DNA of 64,000 nucleotides, taken from positions 124,001 to 188,000 of the forward strand of contig NZ_JABBNC010000008.1 of NCBI RefSeq assembly GCF_012933445.1, in the 5' to 3' direction. Within the stretch, counting starts at the first letter, position 1, and each line of letters begins with the position of its first letter. The position numbers were made by a program, and so were the translations under genes. This DNA is from Actinoplanes sp. TBRC 11911 (GTDB taxonomy: Bacteria > Actinomycetota > Actinomycetes > Mycobacteriales > Micromonosporaceae). Shown here piece after piece: positions 50,117 through 58,245 of the stretch. The notes beneath the pieces were generated by a model. It searched no databases, was not told the origin of the DNA, and was given only the letters and a program-made list of their open reading frames with translations.

Positions 50117-50878
50117 ATGACACTTCCTGCTCTTCCCGAGGAGTCCTTTCAACGGGTGCTCTGCGTCGTCGCGCACCCTGACGACATGGAGTACGGCACG
50201 TCCGGGGCGGTCGCGCGCTGGACTGCGCGTGGCATCGAAGTGGGCTATCTGCTGCTCACGCGCGGCGAGGCCGGTATGCCGAACCCTCCGGAGGAAACGG
50301 CACGCCTGCGCCTCGCCGAGCAGCAGGCCGCCTGCGCCGTCGTCGGCGTGGAGCAGCTGACCGTCCTCGAGCATCCGGACGGTGTGCTCGTCTACGGTCT
50401 CGACCTGCGCCGCGACATCTGCCGGGAGATCCGCCGGTTCAAGCCGGACGTCGTGCTCGGTTCCGGCTACCAGATCGAGACGCCGTTCGGCTTCGACCAG
50501 GCCGACCATCGCGCGGCCGGGTTGGCGACCCTCGACGCGGTGCGCGACGCGGGCAACCGGTGGGTCTTCCCGGAGCAGATCGACGACGACGGCCTGGAAC
50601 CGCATTCGGTGCGCTGGCTCATCTTCCCCGCCCTCGCCGGCTCCGGCGCGACCCACGGCGTCGACGTCACGGGCGAGCCGCTGCGCCGCGGTGTCGCGTC
50701 ACTCGAGGCGCACGCCGCGTATCTCGCCGCGCTCCCGGGCCACCCCGCCCCGAAGGACTTCATCCCGATGTTCACCGGGATGAGCGGGAAGGCCATGGGC
50801 GTGGAGCACGCGGTCCTGTTCCGCGCCCACGACCTGCAGACACCGCCCGACCTCTTTACCCACGCGGCGCAGGACTGA
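50117..50878 (+). CDS. PIG-L family deacetylase (first copy)
   Basis: A 253-residue zinc-dependent LmbE/PIG-L fold enzyme. The motif VAHPDDMEYG (~18-27) supplies His and Asp ligands, TRGEAGM follows, and DQADHRAAGLATLDAVRDAGN gives the third ligand. Relatives deacetylate GlcNAc-inositol or mycothiol-type conjugates. ATG 50117 has GAGG nine bases upstream and was preferred over ATG 50108. A paralogue lies at 57488-58213. It is 33 bases after the VOC gene. Confidence 0.92.
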   Translation: MTLPALPEESFQRVLCVVAHPDDMEYGTSGAVARWTARGIEVGYLLLTRGEAGMPNPPEETARLRLAEQQAACAVVGVEQLTVLEHPDGVLVYGLDLRRDICREIRRFKPDVVLGSGYQIETPFGFDQADHRAAGLATLDAVRDAGNRWVFPEQIDDDGLEPHSVRWLIFPALAGSGATHGVDVTGEPLRRGVASLEAHAAYLAALPGHPAPKDFIPMFTGMSGKAMGVEHAVLFRAHDLQTPPDLFTHAAQD

Positions 50879-51011
50879 CTCGCGCGAGCCCGGTCGTCAA
50901 GCCAGCTCGGTCATCGGCACCGGCCGCCGGGACACGGCGTCCCCTCGACCGTCCACGGCGGCGATCCAGCGAACGCTCGGTCGGAGAAGCCCGCATGGTG
51001 AGCTGGGCAGC

Positions 51012-51041
51012 AGACCTTGGAGAGTTGGGGCTCGTATGTGG
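51012..51041 (+). repeat. Hairpin repeat half-copy HP-C
   Basis: AGACCTTGGAGAGTTGGGGC TCGTATGTGG matches HP-A through the loop and then jumps to TTATCCAGAATGTG, losing the right hairpin arm. It directly adjoins element E2. Confidence 0.7.
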
Positions 51042-51055
51042 TTATCCAGAATGTG

Positions 51056-51458
51056 TAACTGTTCAGCTGGTTCCGTCGGCCGGGGAGTCCCCGTGCGAGG
51101 CGACGCCGCCAGGCCCGGGCAGGTCCCAGCTCCCCACAATGGGCGCCCCACCCGGGTGTGGGCAGTAGCGACGGCGGGGAGGCTGTGGCTCCCCACACCG
51201 CGGCCAGCCCCACCCACGTGTGGGGAGTCGCGACGGCGGGGAGTGTGCGGTTCCCCACGCCGCGGCCAGTCCCACCCACGTGTGGGGAGTCGCGACGGCG
51301 GGGAGGCTGTGGCTCCCCACACCGCGGCGACCCACAGCAGGTGTGCGGACCTGTCACGGCCGGAACGTCCCAGCTCCCCACAGCGGCGGCCCTCACAGGT
51401 CCGCCACGGAAGGCCAACGCATCGGACGGTGAGCGGCGCGAGAACCAGCTGAACAGTT
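51056..51458 (-). mobile_element. MITE-like element E2 (403 bp)
   Basis: Reverse-oriented relative of E1 (20914-21376). Its 17-base ends AACTGTTCAGCTGGTTC and GAACCAGCTGAACAGTT are perfect inverted repeats. The flanks carry the direct repeat CCAGAATGTG (51046-51055 and 51459-51468). It has one fewer 62-base unit than E1, which explains most of the 60-base length difference. An uninterrupted flank sequence exists at 7787-7835. No transposase gene is present. Confidence 0.75.
51169..51330 (+). repeat. 62-bp tandem repeats inside E2
   Basis: CGACGGCGGGGAG begins units at 51169, 51231 and 51293, exactly 62 bases apart. The core CACCCACGTGTGGGGAGTCG is the complement of the E1 core. Confidence 0.85.
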
Positions 51459-51522
51459 CCAGAATGTGGATGCGATGGCCACATTGCGGGACGGGACGCA
51501 CGAGCCGTGCGGCTGCGGCTGC

Positions 51523-52419
51523 TTAGTGAGCGCCGCCATTGCGGTTGAAGAAGTCGACGATGACCTCGATGGCCTCGCGCTGCACGTCGTCCACCGCGGG
51601 CACCCCGTCCGGCCCGGACTCCGGGTAGATATAGCCGTGAATGTGGTGGCTCCACGACCGCCACTCCGCGTCGGACCGTTTCTCGGCCAGCAGCTCGTAC
51701 GTCAGCCGGAAAATGCCCTGCAACTCGTCTTCCGCGCGGCCCAGCACCAGAATCGGGATGTCCACCCCGTCCAGGCGCTTCGAGACCTCAAGCGGATCGG
51801 CGATCCGCGACCTGGCGTGCCCGACCGTGCGCATTTCCAGGCTTTCGATGTCGCGCAGGCCGTCCAGCGTCGTCACCTTGGCATCGTCGTCGAGCCGCAA
51901 CGTCAGGAACTCGTGCGACGCCGGTTCGGCCGCCACCCCGGCCCGCAGCAGTCCCTGGTATTGCGAGCACAGCTTGAACAGCATCTCCCCCGCGTGGCTG
52001 ACACCCAGATGGAACAGACGATCGGCGTCAATGTCCGGGCGCTCGGCCACATGCCGCAGGACGGCCACTTCGTCCTCGTATTCGAGCGGCGCCCGGCTCA
52101 TCAAACCCATTCCCTGCCGTACGTCCGTACGTAAAGCCCCGCCGGTTTGATAGCCGAGCTCGACCTCGGTTCGATAACGCGTCCAGGCGCACGCGTAACC
52201 GGCGTCGAGCAGCACGTCGGTGATGTGCCGGAATCGGTGCACCCGGTCGCGGAGCCAGGCCATTCCGCCGCCGCCGTTCCCGTACGCGATGAAAACGAAC
52301 GGATGCGGGCCGGGAGCCGGAGGCAGCCGCAGCGCGTACGGCGTATAGAGGCCGTCCAACGTCTCGGCCAGAAGGTAGTGCGCGGGCGACGACGACCCGG
52401 CGAGCTCTTCGGTCAGCAC
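51523..52419 (-). CDS. Alpha/beta hydrolase, dienelactone/prolyl-oligopeptidase-like
   Basis: A 298-residue cytosolic hydrolase. PHPFVFIAYGNGGGGMAWL forms the oxyanion region, GVSHAGEMLF the nucleophile elbow (Ser near 155), LGRAEDELQ the acid and SHHIHGYIYPE the catalytic His. It is divergent from a TetR gene with palindromes between them, so it is likely a TetR-controlled ester or peptide hydrolase. The start is GTG with no strong ribosome site, so the N-terminus is a little uncertain. Confidence 0.85.
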   Translation of the reverse strand: MLTEELAGSSSPAHYLLAETLDGLYTPYALRLPPAPGPHPFVFIAYGNGGGGMAWLRDRVHRFRHITDVLLDAGYACAWTRYRTEVELGYQTGGALRTDVRQGMGLMSRAPLEYEDEVAVLRHVAERPDIDADRLFHLGVSHAGEMLFKLCSQYQGLLRAGVAAEPASHEFLTLRLDDDAKVTTLDGLRDIESLEMRTVGHARSRIADPLEVSKRLDGVDIPILVLGRAEDELQGIFRLTYELLAEKRSDAEWRSWSHHIHGYIYPESGPDGVPAVDDVQREAIEVIVDFFNRNGGAH

Positions 52420-52441
52420 CAGATGTACGCTAGATCACTCC

Positions 52442-52511
52442 GCAAACGATTGCAACGACGACAGCACCGGCAGCATGCGGCCGAAACGCGCAATCGATTG
52501 CACCGATTGCG
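52442..52511. promoter_or_regulatory. Probable TetR operators, three related palindromes
   Basis: GCAATCGATTGC (52490-52501) is a perfect palindrome. CGCAATCG and CGATTGCG (52489-52496, 52504-52511) form an overlapping inverted pair, and GCAAACGATTGC near 52442 is a third close match. They lie between the divergent hydrolase and TetR genes. Confidence 0.6.
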
Positions 52512-52538
52512 AGTGAAACGTGTGCTTGAATCGGCCGT

Positions 52539-53171
52539 GTGACCAGGGCGCCGAGCACACCGGACCGGCTTGTCGAGGCCGTGGAGCGGCTTCTCGACGA
52601 GCGCGACGATCTCGACCCGTCACTACGCGAGATCACCAACGCGGCGGGAGCCAATGTCGCCGCGGTCAACTACCACTTCGGGTCCAAGGACGCGCTGGTC
52701 AACGCCGTCATCGAGCGGGCTCTCACGGCACACGCCCGGGAGCAGCGCGAGGCCTTGCGTTCGCTACAGGACGGCAGCAGCCTCGAGGAGGTGGTGCGGG
52801 CGTGGATCGGGCCTGCCGTCCTGGCCGGTGACGACGGTCGCGCGCCGCTGATCCCCCGGATCGCCGCCCGCGTGATCAGCGGCGGCTCCGCCGAGCTGCG
52901 CGACCTCAGCGCGCGGACGCACGCGGCCACCTACGAGGTGGTGTTCGCGATGCTGGCCGAGCGGCTGCCCGCGCTGAGCCATGAGGAACTCGTCTTCCGG
53001 ATCAACCTGGCGTCCATCGCGGTGGCCAGCATGATCGTCGGCGCGTTCGACAAGACCTCGATCGCCGGGCAGCCGCCGGTCGGCAAGGACGACAAGACCC
53101 TGGAGCGCTCGGTCGCGTTCATCGTCGGCGCGCTCAGCGCACCGGGAGCCGGCACGCTCCGCGCACCATAA
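52539..53171 (+). CDS. TetR-family regulator
   Basis: The protein has 210 residues. The DNA-binding domain (~8-60) has SLREITNAAGANVAAVNYHFGSKDALVNAVIERA, with the canonical YHFGSK turn. A C-terminal ligand domain of the TetR_C type follows (PRIAARVISGGSAELRDLS, ...LVFRINLASIAVASMIVGAF). The start is GTG. Its operator palindromes and divergent hydrolase neighbour suggest it represses both genes. Confidence 0.92.
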   Translation: MTRAPSTPDRLVEAVERLLDERDDLDPSLREITNAAGANVAAVNYHFGSKDALVNAVIERALTAHAREQREALRSLQDGSSLEEVVRAWIGPAVLAGDDGRAPLIPRIAARVISGGSAELRDLSARTHAATYEVVFAMLAERLPALSHEELVFRINLASIAVASMIVGAFDKTSIAGQPPVGKDDKTLERSVAFIVGALSAPGAGTLRAP

Positions 53172-53179
53172 AGGCACGC

Positions 53180-53956
53180 TCAACCCGCCGGGCACCCGGT
53201 AGGTGCGACCAGCGGCCCCACCCCCAACGCCCCCATCACCAACGCCGTGACCTGCGGATTCGTCGGCAGCTCACCATGCGACACCCGCACGGCCGGGCAC
53301 ACCCCTTGGATCGGCACGTTCACCGCCCCGTCCAGCCGGGCCGAGTCGGGCGGATCGACCGTCTCGTCGTTCTCGGTCCAGATCGACATCCAGGGCAGGC
53401 CGGCCGGCAACGGCGCCTCGTCCAGGTCCTTGAGCAGCGAACTGCCCGGCGCCAGCTCCCGGCACGCCTCGGGGCACGCGTCCGGGGCCAGCGCGGCACC
53501 CAGCCCGGCGATCCGCGCCCCGTGCAGCGGCGACCCCAGCGTCACGATCCGGCGGGCCACCTCGGCACCCCCGAACCGGTCGACCCACAGCCGCGTCACC
53601 ACCCCGCCCGCCGAGTATCCGACCACGTCGACCGAGGCGGACCCGTCGCGCACGGCGGAGCGTACGGCCTGATCGAGGGTGTCGGCCTGGGCCACCAGGT
53701 CACCGGTGCCGTCGCCGGGAAGGGTGAGCACCTCGGCGGTGCGACCGGCGGCCTGCAGACGGGCAGCGAGCTGGGTGAGCGCGACGCGGCTGCCGCCGTA
53801 CCCGGGAACCAGCAGGATCGTGCCGGGTTGCGCCTGGTCGGGGCGTACGCCCGAATCGCCGTCGCCGCCGGACAGCCGGAGGCCGAGGACGACGAGCAGC
53901 ACGACGACCACGACTCCGGCAGCGCTCAGGAGCAGTAACCGCCGTCGTGGGGACAC
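53180..53956 (-). CDS. Membrane-anchored lipase-like hydrolase
   Basis: The protein has 258 residues. A membrane anchor (~6-28: RLLLLSAAGVVVVVLLVVLG) precedes an extracellular alpha/beta-hydrolase domain. LLVPGYGGSR is the oxyanion loop, VDVVGYSAGGVVTRLWVDRFGG the Ser elbow, TLGSPLHGAR follows, and four Cys (DACPEAC, GVCPAV, TGCPAG) suggest disulfides. VRVSHGELPTNPQV holds the catalytic His. It resembles actinomycete triacylglycerol lipases of the PGAP1/EstA kind. Confidence 0.87.
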   Translation of the reverse strand: MSPRRRLLLLSAAGVVVVVLLVVLGLRLSGGDGDSGVRPDQAQPGTILLVPGYGGSRVALTQLAARLQAAGRTAEVLTLPGDGTGDLVAQADTLDQAVRSAVRDGSASVDVVGYSAGGVVTRLWVDRFGGAEVARRIVTLGSPLHGARIAGLGAALAPDACPEACRELAPGSSLLKDLDEAPLPAGLPWMSIWTENDETVDPPDSARLDGAVNVPIQGVCPAVRVSHGELPTNPQVTALVMGALGVGPLVAPTGCPAG

Positions 53957-53963
53957 CCGCCCA

Positions 53964-54383
53964 TCATGCCGCGCAGGACCGGTCCGTGGCGTCGATCGTG
54001 AGCTCCACCGGGATGCCCTGCTTGAGCGTCCGGCTCACCGAGCATTGCCGGTCGACGGCGATCCGCATCGCCTTGAGCACCCGCGCCCGGGTCGCGTCGT
54101 CGAGGAAGGAGAGGTCGGCCTCCAGCGTGATCTCGACCTTGTCGTACTCGGTGACGCCGCCGGTGTGCTCGGTCGTGGCGACCACCCGGGCGTCCGCTCC
54201 GGCGCGGCGGGTGACCAGTTCCTCGACCGTCACCGCGACACACGCCGCGGCCGCGAGGTGCATGAGCTCGCCGGGGCTGAAGGCGTCCGGCGCGCCGTCC
54301 CGGCCGACCCGCACCGTGGCGCCGCGCTCATTGCGGCCGGCGAACTCGTGCTCGCCGACCCGTTCGATCTCCAGCCTGCCCAT
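53964..54383 (-). CDS. OsmC/Ohr-family peroxidase
   Basis: The protein has 139 residues from ATG 54383. The two active cysteines are present: C48 in LAAAACVAVT and C114 in VDRQCSVSRTL. APDAFSPGELMHLAAAAC is the OsmC helix start. Such proteins reduce organic hydroperoxides with dihydrolipoamide or thiols. A longer frame upstream (starting near 54443) has no ribosome site and is not family-like. Confidence 0.92.
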   Translation of the reverse strand: MGRLEIERVGEHEFAGRNERGATVRVGRDGAPDAFSPGELMHLAAAACVAVTVEELVTRRAGADARVVATTEHTGGVTEYDKVEITLEADLSFLDDATRARVLKAMRIAVDRQCSVSRTLKQGIPVELTIDATDRSCAA

Positions 54384-54424
54384 GCGCAAGGAGAATACCC
54401 CGTACGGGGTGGTCCAGATGAGAC

Positions 54425-54460
54425 GCGTCCAGCCGCCCCGCAACCGGGACGGCTGGACGC
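54425..54460 (-). terminator. Hairpin after the triple-repeat membrane protein gene
   Basis: GCGTCCAGCCG and CGGCTGGACGC pair around a 14-base loop, 14 bases after the stop codon at 54474. Confidence 0.75.
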
Positions 54461-54473
54461 TGACTCGAAATTA

Positions 54474-55298
54474 TTAAGGCTTCTTCTTCTGGACCGGTCC
54501 GCTCGGCTTGATCGGCAGCGTCTGGCCGTCGATCAGCTTCTGGCCGGCCTCGGCCTTGGCGACGGACGCGCTCACGTGCCAGATCTTGGCCAGCTTCTCG
54601 GCGTCGGCAGCCTGGTATCCGGCGAGCCAGAACGCTTCGAGCTTCTTGTTCTCCTTGGCCGCGGTCACGTTCGCCGGCTTCGGCGCGATCGGCAGCTTCT
54701 CATGGTTGATGATCTTCTTGCCCGCCGCGATCTTGGCGTCCGACGGGTCCTTGATCTTCCACAGCTTGGCGAACTGCTCCGCGTCCGTCCACACGTAGCC
54801 GGTGTTGAAGAACGCGTCGAGCGCCGCCGAGTCCGCCTCCACCTGCTTCGGGTCGACGGTCGGCTCGGTGTAGGGCAGCGGCTTGAACGGCAGGCCCTCG
54901 CCGGAGAGCAGCTTGCGCCCGGCGTCGGCCTTGATGACGCCGATGCTGTCGGTGGACTGCCAGGCCTTGGCCAGCGCCACCGCGTCCTCGTAGTGGTAGC
55001 CCCGGTCGAAGAACGCCTGCATCGCCACCTCGTCGCTCACCGGCGCGGCCGAGGTGGCCGGCGCCGCCGCCACGATCGAGTTACCGGCCGGAGCCGGGGT
55101 GGCGTTGTGGTTGCCCACCAGGGTGAACCCGGCGATGAGGCCGCCCGCGACGACCACTCCACCGGCGATCTGGATGCCGCGACGCCGCCACTTGTAGGAA
55201 CGGGACAGCTCCTCGACCCGGGCGTAGACCGCGGCCGGGTCCGGCGTCTGGTCTTCGTGGGACTCGAACGTCTCGCTCAGACGCTCCTCGTTCTGCAC
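54474..55298 (-). CDS. Single-pass membrane protein with three ~48-residue repeats
   Basis: The protein has 274 residues from a GTG preceded by AAGGAGACGTC. An acidic cytoplasmic N-domain (~1-42, EERLSETFESHEDQTPDPAA) is followed by a helix (~45-65) and an extracellular part with three repeats starting near 95, 165 and 225. Each has a pattern of AFFxxGYxxxDAxxxAKxW, a central Lys/Ala helix (AGKKIINHEKL-type) and LPIxP. The tail is KKKP. The N-domain resembles anti-sigma-factor-like cytoplasmic tails, which is speculative. No family was recognised. Confidence 0.7.
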   Translation of the reverse strand: MQNEERLSETFESHEDQTPDPAAVYARVEELSRSYKWRRRGIQIAGGVVVAGGLIAGFTLVGNHNATPAPAGNSIVAAAPATSAAPVSDEVAMQAFFDRGYHYEDAVALAKAWQSTDSIGVIKADAGRKLLSGEGLPFKPLPYTEPTVDPKQVEADSAALDAFFNTGYVWTDAEQFAKLWKIKDPSDAKIAAGKKIINHEKLPIAPKPANVTAAKENKKLEAFWLAGYQAADAEKLAKIWHVSASVAKAEAGQKLIDGQTLPIKPSGPVQKKKP

Positions 55299-55519
55299 GA
55301 CGTCTCCTTGTTTGACGGGAAGGTTTCGTCCCCTAAGACGCGGCACCCACCCGATCTGTGCACCGCCGCTGTCGGGTAGTTGCCTGACCCGCCTGGGCGG
55401 AATGCCTATGGTGGCGGCAAGTGGATACCGGCCGGAGAGAGCCGCCGGTGAATTCGACAGCCATTTTCGCCGGCTGCGCGGCCCTTAAAGATCCTTTATT
55501 TGAGTAAGGGGGAGATGCC

Positions 55520-57466
55520 ATGCCGCGCCTCGGTCATGGACGTGTAATCACCCAGAACGACATCGAGGACTCCCGGACCGAGCTCGCCGAGGCCGCGATT
55601 CGATCACCCGCCGCCTTCTCGATCGCCCGGCAGGTGGAGGCGCACAATTTCGATTTCCTGTTCCCCGAGTTACAGGAGGACGAGGCCAATCTTCTGCCGC
55701 AGCAGGGCAACATGCCCGAGCTGCTGAAGAACCTGGGCGCCAGCATGGTGGACGCCACCGAGGAGGACAGCCCGATCCCCGCGGCGTACACGTATTTCGG
55801 CCAGTTCGTCGATCACGACATCACCCTGGAGATCCAGCAGGGGCACGGCTCGGCCACGATGGATCAGCTGCTCGACCCGAACATGACGCCGCTGGGCGCC
55901 ACCGAGATCCGTAACGCGCTCCTGAACGCGCGCACCCCCACGCTCGATCTGGACAACGTGTACGGGCTGCCGGCGCCGCACGATCCGCAAAACGGCGACA
56001 AGATGAAGCTGGGTTTCAACTCGCCCACGCAGAACGCCGGCGTGAAGCCGAACACGCTGCCGCCCGGCAAGACTCTCGACAACGACCTGCCGCGCGAGGG
56101 CCCGAACCCGGGCAACATCGAGCACGACCGCGCCGCCGTGATCGGCGACCCGCGCAACGACGAGAACACGATCATCTCGCAGCTCCAGGTCGCGTTCCTC
56201 AAGGCCCACAACGCCCTGGTCGACCAGGGTCTGCCGTTCGACATGGCCCGCCGCGCGCTGCGCCAGCACTACCAGCACGTCATCGTGTACGACTTCCTCA
56301 AGCGGGTCTGCGACCCGGCGATCGTCGACGACATCGCCGCGAACGGCAACAGCTGGTACGACCCGGCGTCGGAGCCGTTGTTCATGCCGCTGGAATTCTC
56401 GGTCGCCGGTTACCGGTTCGGTCACTCGATGGTGCGCGGCGCCTACAACTTCAACGACAATTTCAATTTCAGTGGCGAACAGGGGACGTTCCCCGCCTCG
56501 TTGGAGTTCCTTTTCACGTTCAGCGCGCTGAGCGGTCAGCTCGGCAATTTCGACACGCTCCCGCAGAACTGGATCATCCAGTGGGAGAACATCATCGGCG
56601 ACTCCGGCACCAAGGCCCGGATGATCGACACCCGGCTCGCCGCGATCGGCGACAAGGCGCTGTTCGCGCTGAAGAGCCTGACCGGCCAGACCGAGCAGCC
56701 GCCCGACGCCGCCCGGCTCGCGGTGCGCAACCTGCTGCGCGGCTACCGGCTGCGGCTGCCCACCGGCCAGGCCGTGGCGCAGGCGCTCGGGCTTCCGGCG
56801 CTCAGCAAGGACGACATCCTGGCCGTGGCGGCCAACCCCGCGCAGCACAGCGCGATCGAGGCCGGCGGCTTCGAGACCCGCACGCCGCTGTGGTTCTACG
56901 TCCTGGCCGAGGCCAAGCGTAACGGCGAGGGCAAGCACCTCGGCCCGGTCGGCAGCACGCTGGTGGCCGAGGTCCTGATCGGGCTGGTGCGCCGCAGCGA
57001 GGACTCGATCCTGACCCAGCCCGGCTGGCAGCCGTACCTGCCGTCGGCTACCCCCGGCACGTTCGAGCTGGCCGACATCCTGCGGCTGGCCGGTGTGCTC
57101 GGTGGCGGGCGCGCGCCGGCGAACCCGATCAGCTACACGGTCCGCAGCGGCGACACGCTCAGCGGCATCGCGCAGGCCCAGCTCGGCGACGCGAATCGCT
57201 GGACGCAGATCTACGTGCTGAACCGCGCGATCATCCGGAACCCGAACCAGATCTCCGTCGGCCAGGTGTTCATCCTGCCGGTGAAGACGCCGGTCGGCAC
57301 GATCCCGAAGGTGCACACGGTCCGCGCCGGCGACACGCTGTTCGACATCGCCGCCGCGAAGCTGGGCAACTCGAACCGCTGGCCGGACATCTGGATGGCC
57401 AACGTCACCCTCATCCCGAACCCGAACCGGCTGGTCACCGGTCAGGTCCTGGTGCTGCCCTTCTGA
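55520..57466 (+). CDS. Animal-type haem peroxidase with two LysM domains
   Basis: The protein has 648 residues. The catalytic domain (~25-520) has the distal His99 in FGQFVDHDITLE, PRNDENTIISQLQVAFLKAHN (~211-231), and the proximal His302 in AGYRFGHSMVRGAYNFN, all typical of bacterial peroxidase-cyclooxygenase proteins. Two LysM domains (~537-586 and 597-646) each begin YTVRSGDTL or HTVRAGDTL and bind GlcNAc polymers. No signal peptide is visible. The start is ATG after AAGGGGGAG. It probably oxidises halides or phenolics near the wall, with export by an unseen route. Confidence 0.92.
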   Translation: MPRLGHGRVITQNDIEDSRTELAEAAIRSPAAFSIARQVEAHNFDFLFPELQEDEANLLPQQGNMPELLKNLGASMVDATEEDSPIPAAYTYFGQFVDHDITLEIQQGHGSATMDQLLDPNMTPLGATEIRNALLNARTPTLDLDNVYGLPAPHDPQNGDKMKLGFNSPTQNAGVKPNTLPPGKTLDNDLPREGPNPGNIEHDRAAVIGDPRNDENTIISQLQVAFLKAHNALVDQGLPFDMARRALRQHYQHVIVYDFLKRVCDPAIVDDIAANGNSWYDPASEPLFMPLEFSVAGYRFGHSMVRGAYNFNDNFNFSGEQGTFPASLEFLFTFSALSGQLGNFDTLPQNWIIQWENIIGDSGTKARMIDTRLAAIGDKALFALKSLTGQTEQPPDAARLAVRNLLRGYRLRLPTGQAVAQALGLPALSKDDILAVAANPAQHSAIEAGGFETRTPLWFYVLAEAKRNGEGKHLGPVGSTLVAEVLIGLVRRSEDSILTQPGWQPYLPSATPGTFELADILRLAGVLGGGRAPANPISYTVRSGDTLSGIAQAQLGDANRWTQIYVLNRAIIRNPNQISVGQVFILPVKTPVGTIPKVHTVRAGDTLFDIAAAKLGNSNRWPDIWMANVTLIPNPNRLVTGQVLVLPF

Positions 57467-57472
57467 GGCCGA

Positions 57473-57516
57473 TCGAGGTCTTCCGGCTCAGAGCAGGCCG
57501 AGCCGGAAGACCTCGA
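57473..57516. terminator. Bidirectional terminator overlapping a gene end
   Basis: Seventeen-base arms TCGAGGTCTTCCGGCTC and GAGCCGGAAGACCTCGA pair perfectly around a ten-base loop. The right arm and part of the left lie inside the last 29 bases of the PIG-L gene that ends at 57488, so the hairpin serves both convergent genes. Confidence 0.8.
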
Positions 57517-58213
57517 ACCCGGTCGCGTACTTGACGCCCAAATTCGCGCCCACCTGCCGGCCGACGCTCTCCAGGAACTCGGCCGCCTCAAAACCCTGCA
57601 GACCCCTCAGGTACGCGGCGTGCGCCTCCAGCGACCGCACGCCCACGTCGAAGGTGGCCGTCGTGTCCACCGCGTGCCTCGAACGCGGGGAACCGGCCGC
57701 CCAGACCTGCTTGACCCCGCCCCACCTCTCCAGGCCCTCGTCGATCTGCTCGCGGAACACCCAGCGGTTACCGGCGTCGCGGGCGGCGTCGAGCGTGGCC
57801 CGGCCGACGTTGATGTGGTCGGCCATGTTCAGCGCGTTGCCGTCCGGGTCCCAGCTGTCCCGGAAGTTGTTGGTGATCACGATGTCCGGACGATGCTTGC
57901 GGATCAGCCGGCTCAGGTCGCGTCGCAGCGCCACCCCGTACTCGAGGACGCCGTCGGGCAGCCGCAGGAAGTCGACCTCGGAGACGCCGACGATGTCCGC
58001 GGACGCGCGCTGCTCCTCTTCGCGCAGCGGCCCGGCCTCGGCCGGGTCCATCCCGTCGATGCCCGCCTCGCCGCTGGTGACCAGCGCGTAGGCGACCTCC
58101 TTGCCCTGCGCGGTCCAGCGCGCGACGGCGGCCGCCGCACCGAACTCCATGTCGTCGGGGTGGGCCACGATGGCGAGGCCGCGCTGCCATGTCTCATCGA
58201 CGTGCTCAACCAT
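57488..58213 (-). CDS. PIG-L family deacetylase (second copy)
   Basis: The protein has 241 residues from ATG 58213 (GGTGAG nearby). VAHPDDMEFGAAAAVARWTAQGKEVAYALVTSGEAG holds the zinc motif (AHPDD), with NMADHINVGRATLDAARDAGNRW for the third ligand. It is a clear paralogue of the protein at 50117-50878, although the two share less over the C-terminal third. It is divergent from the cupin gene with only 32 bases between starts. Confidence 0.92.
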   Translation of the reverse strand: MVEHVDETWQRGLAIVAHPDDMEFGAAAAVARWTAQGKEVAYALVTSGEAGIDGMDPAEAGPLREEEQRASADIVGVSEVDFLRLPDGVLEYGVALRRDLSRLIRKHRPDIVITNNFRDSWDPDGNALNMADHINVGRATLDAARDAGNRWVFREQIDEGLERWGGVKQVWAAGSPRSRHAVDTTATFDVGVRSLEAHAAYLRGLQGFEAAEFLESVGRQVGANLGVKYATGFEVFRLGLL

Positions 58214-58245
58214 GTGCTCACCATAAACACACATGGAGGTCGGTC

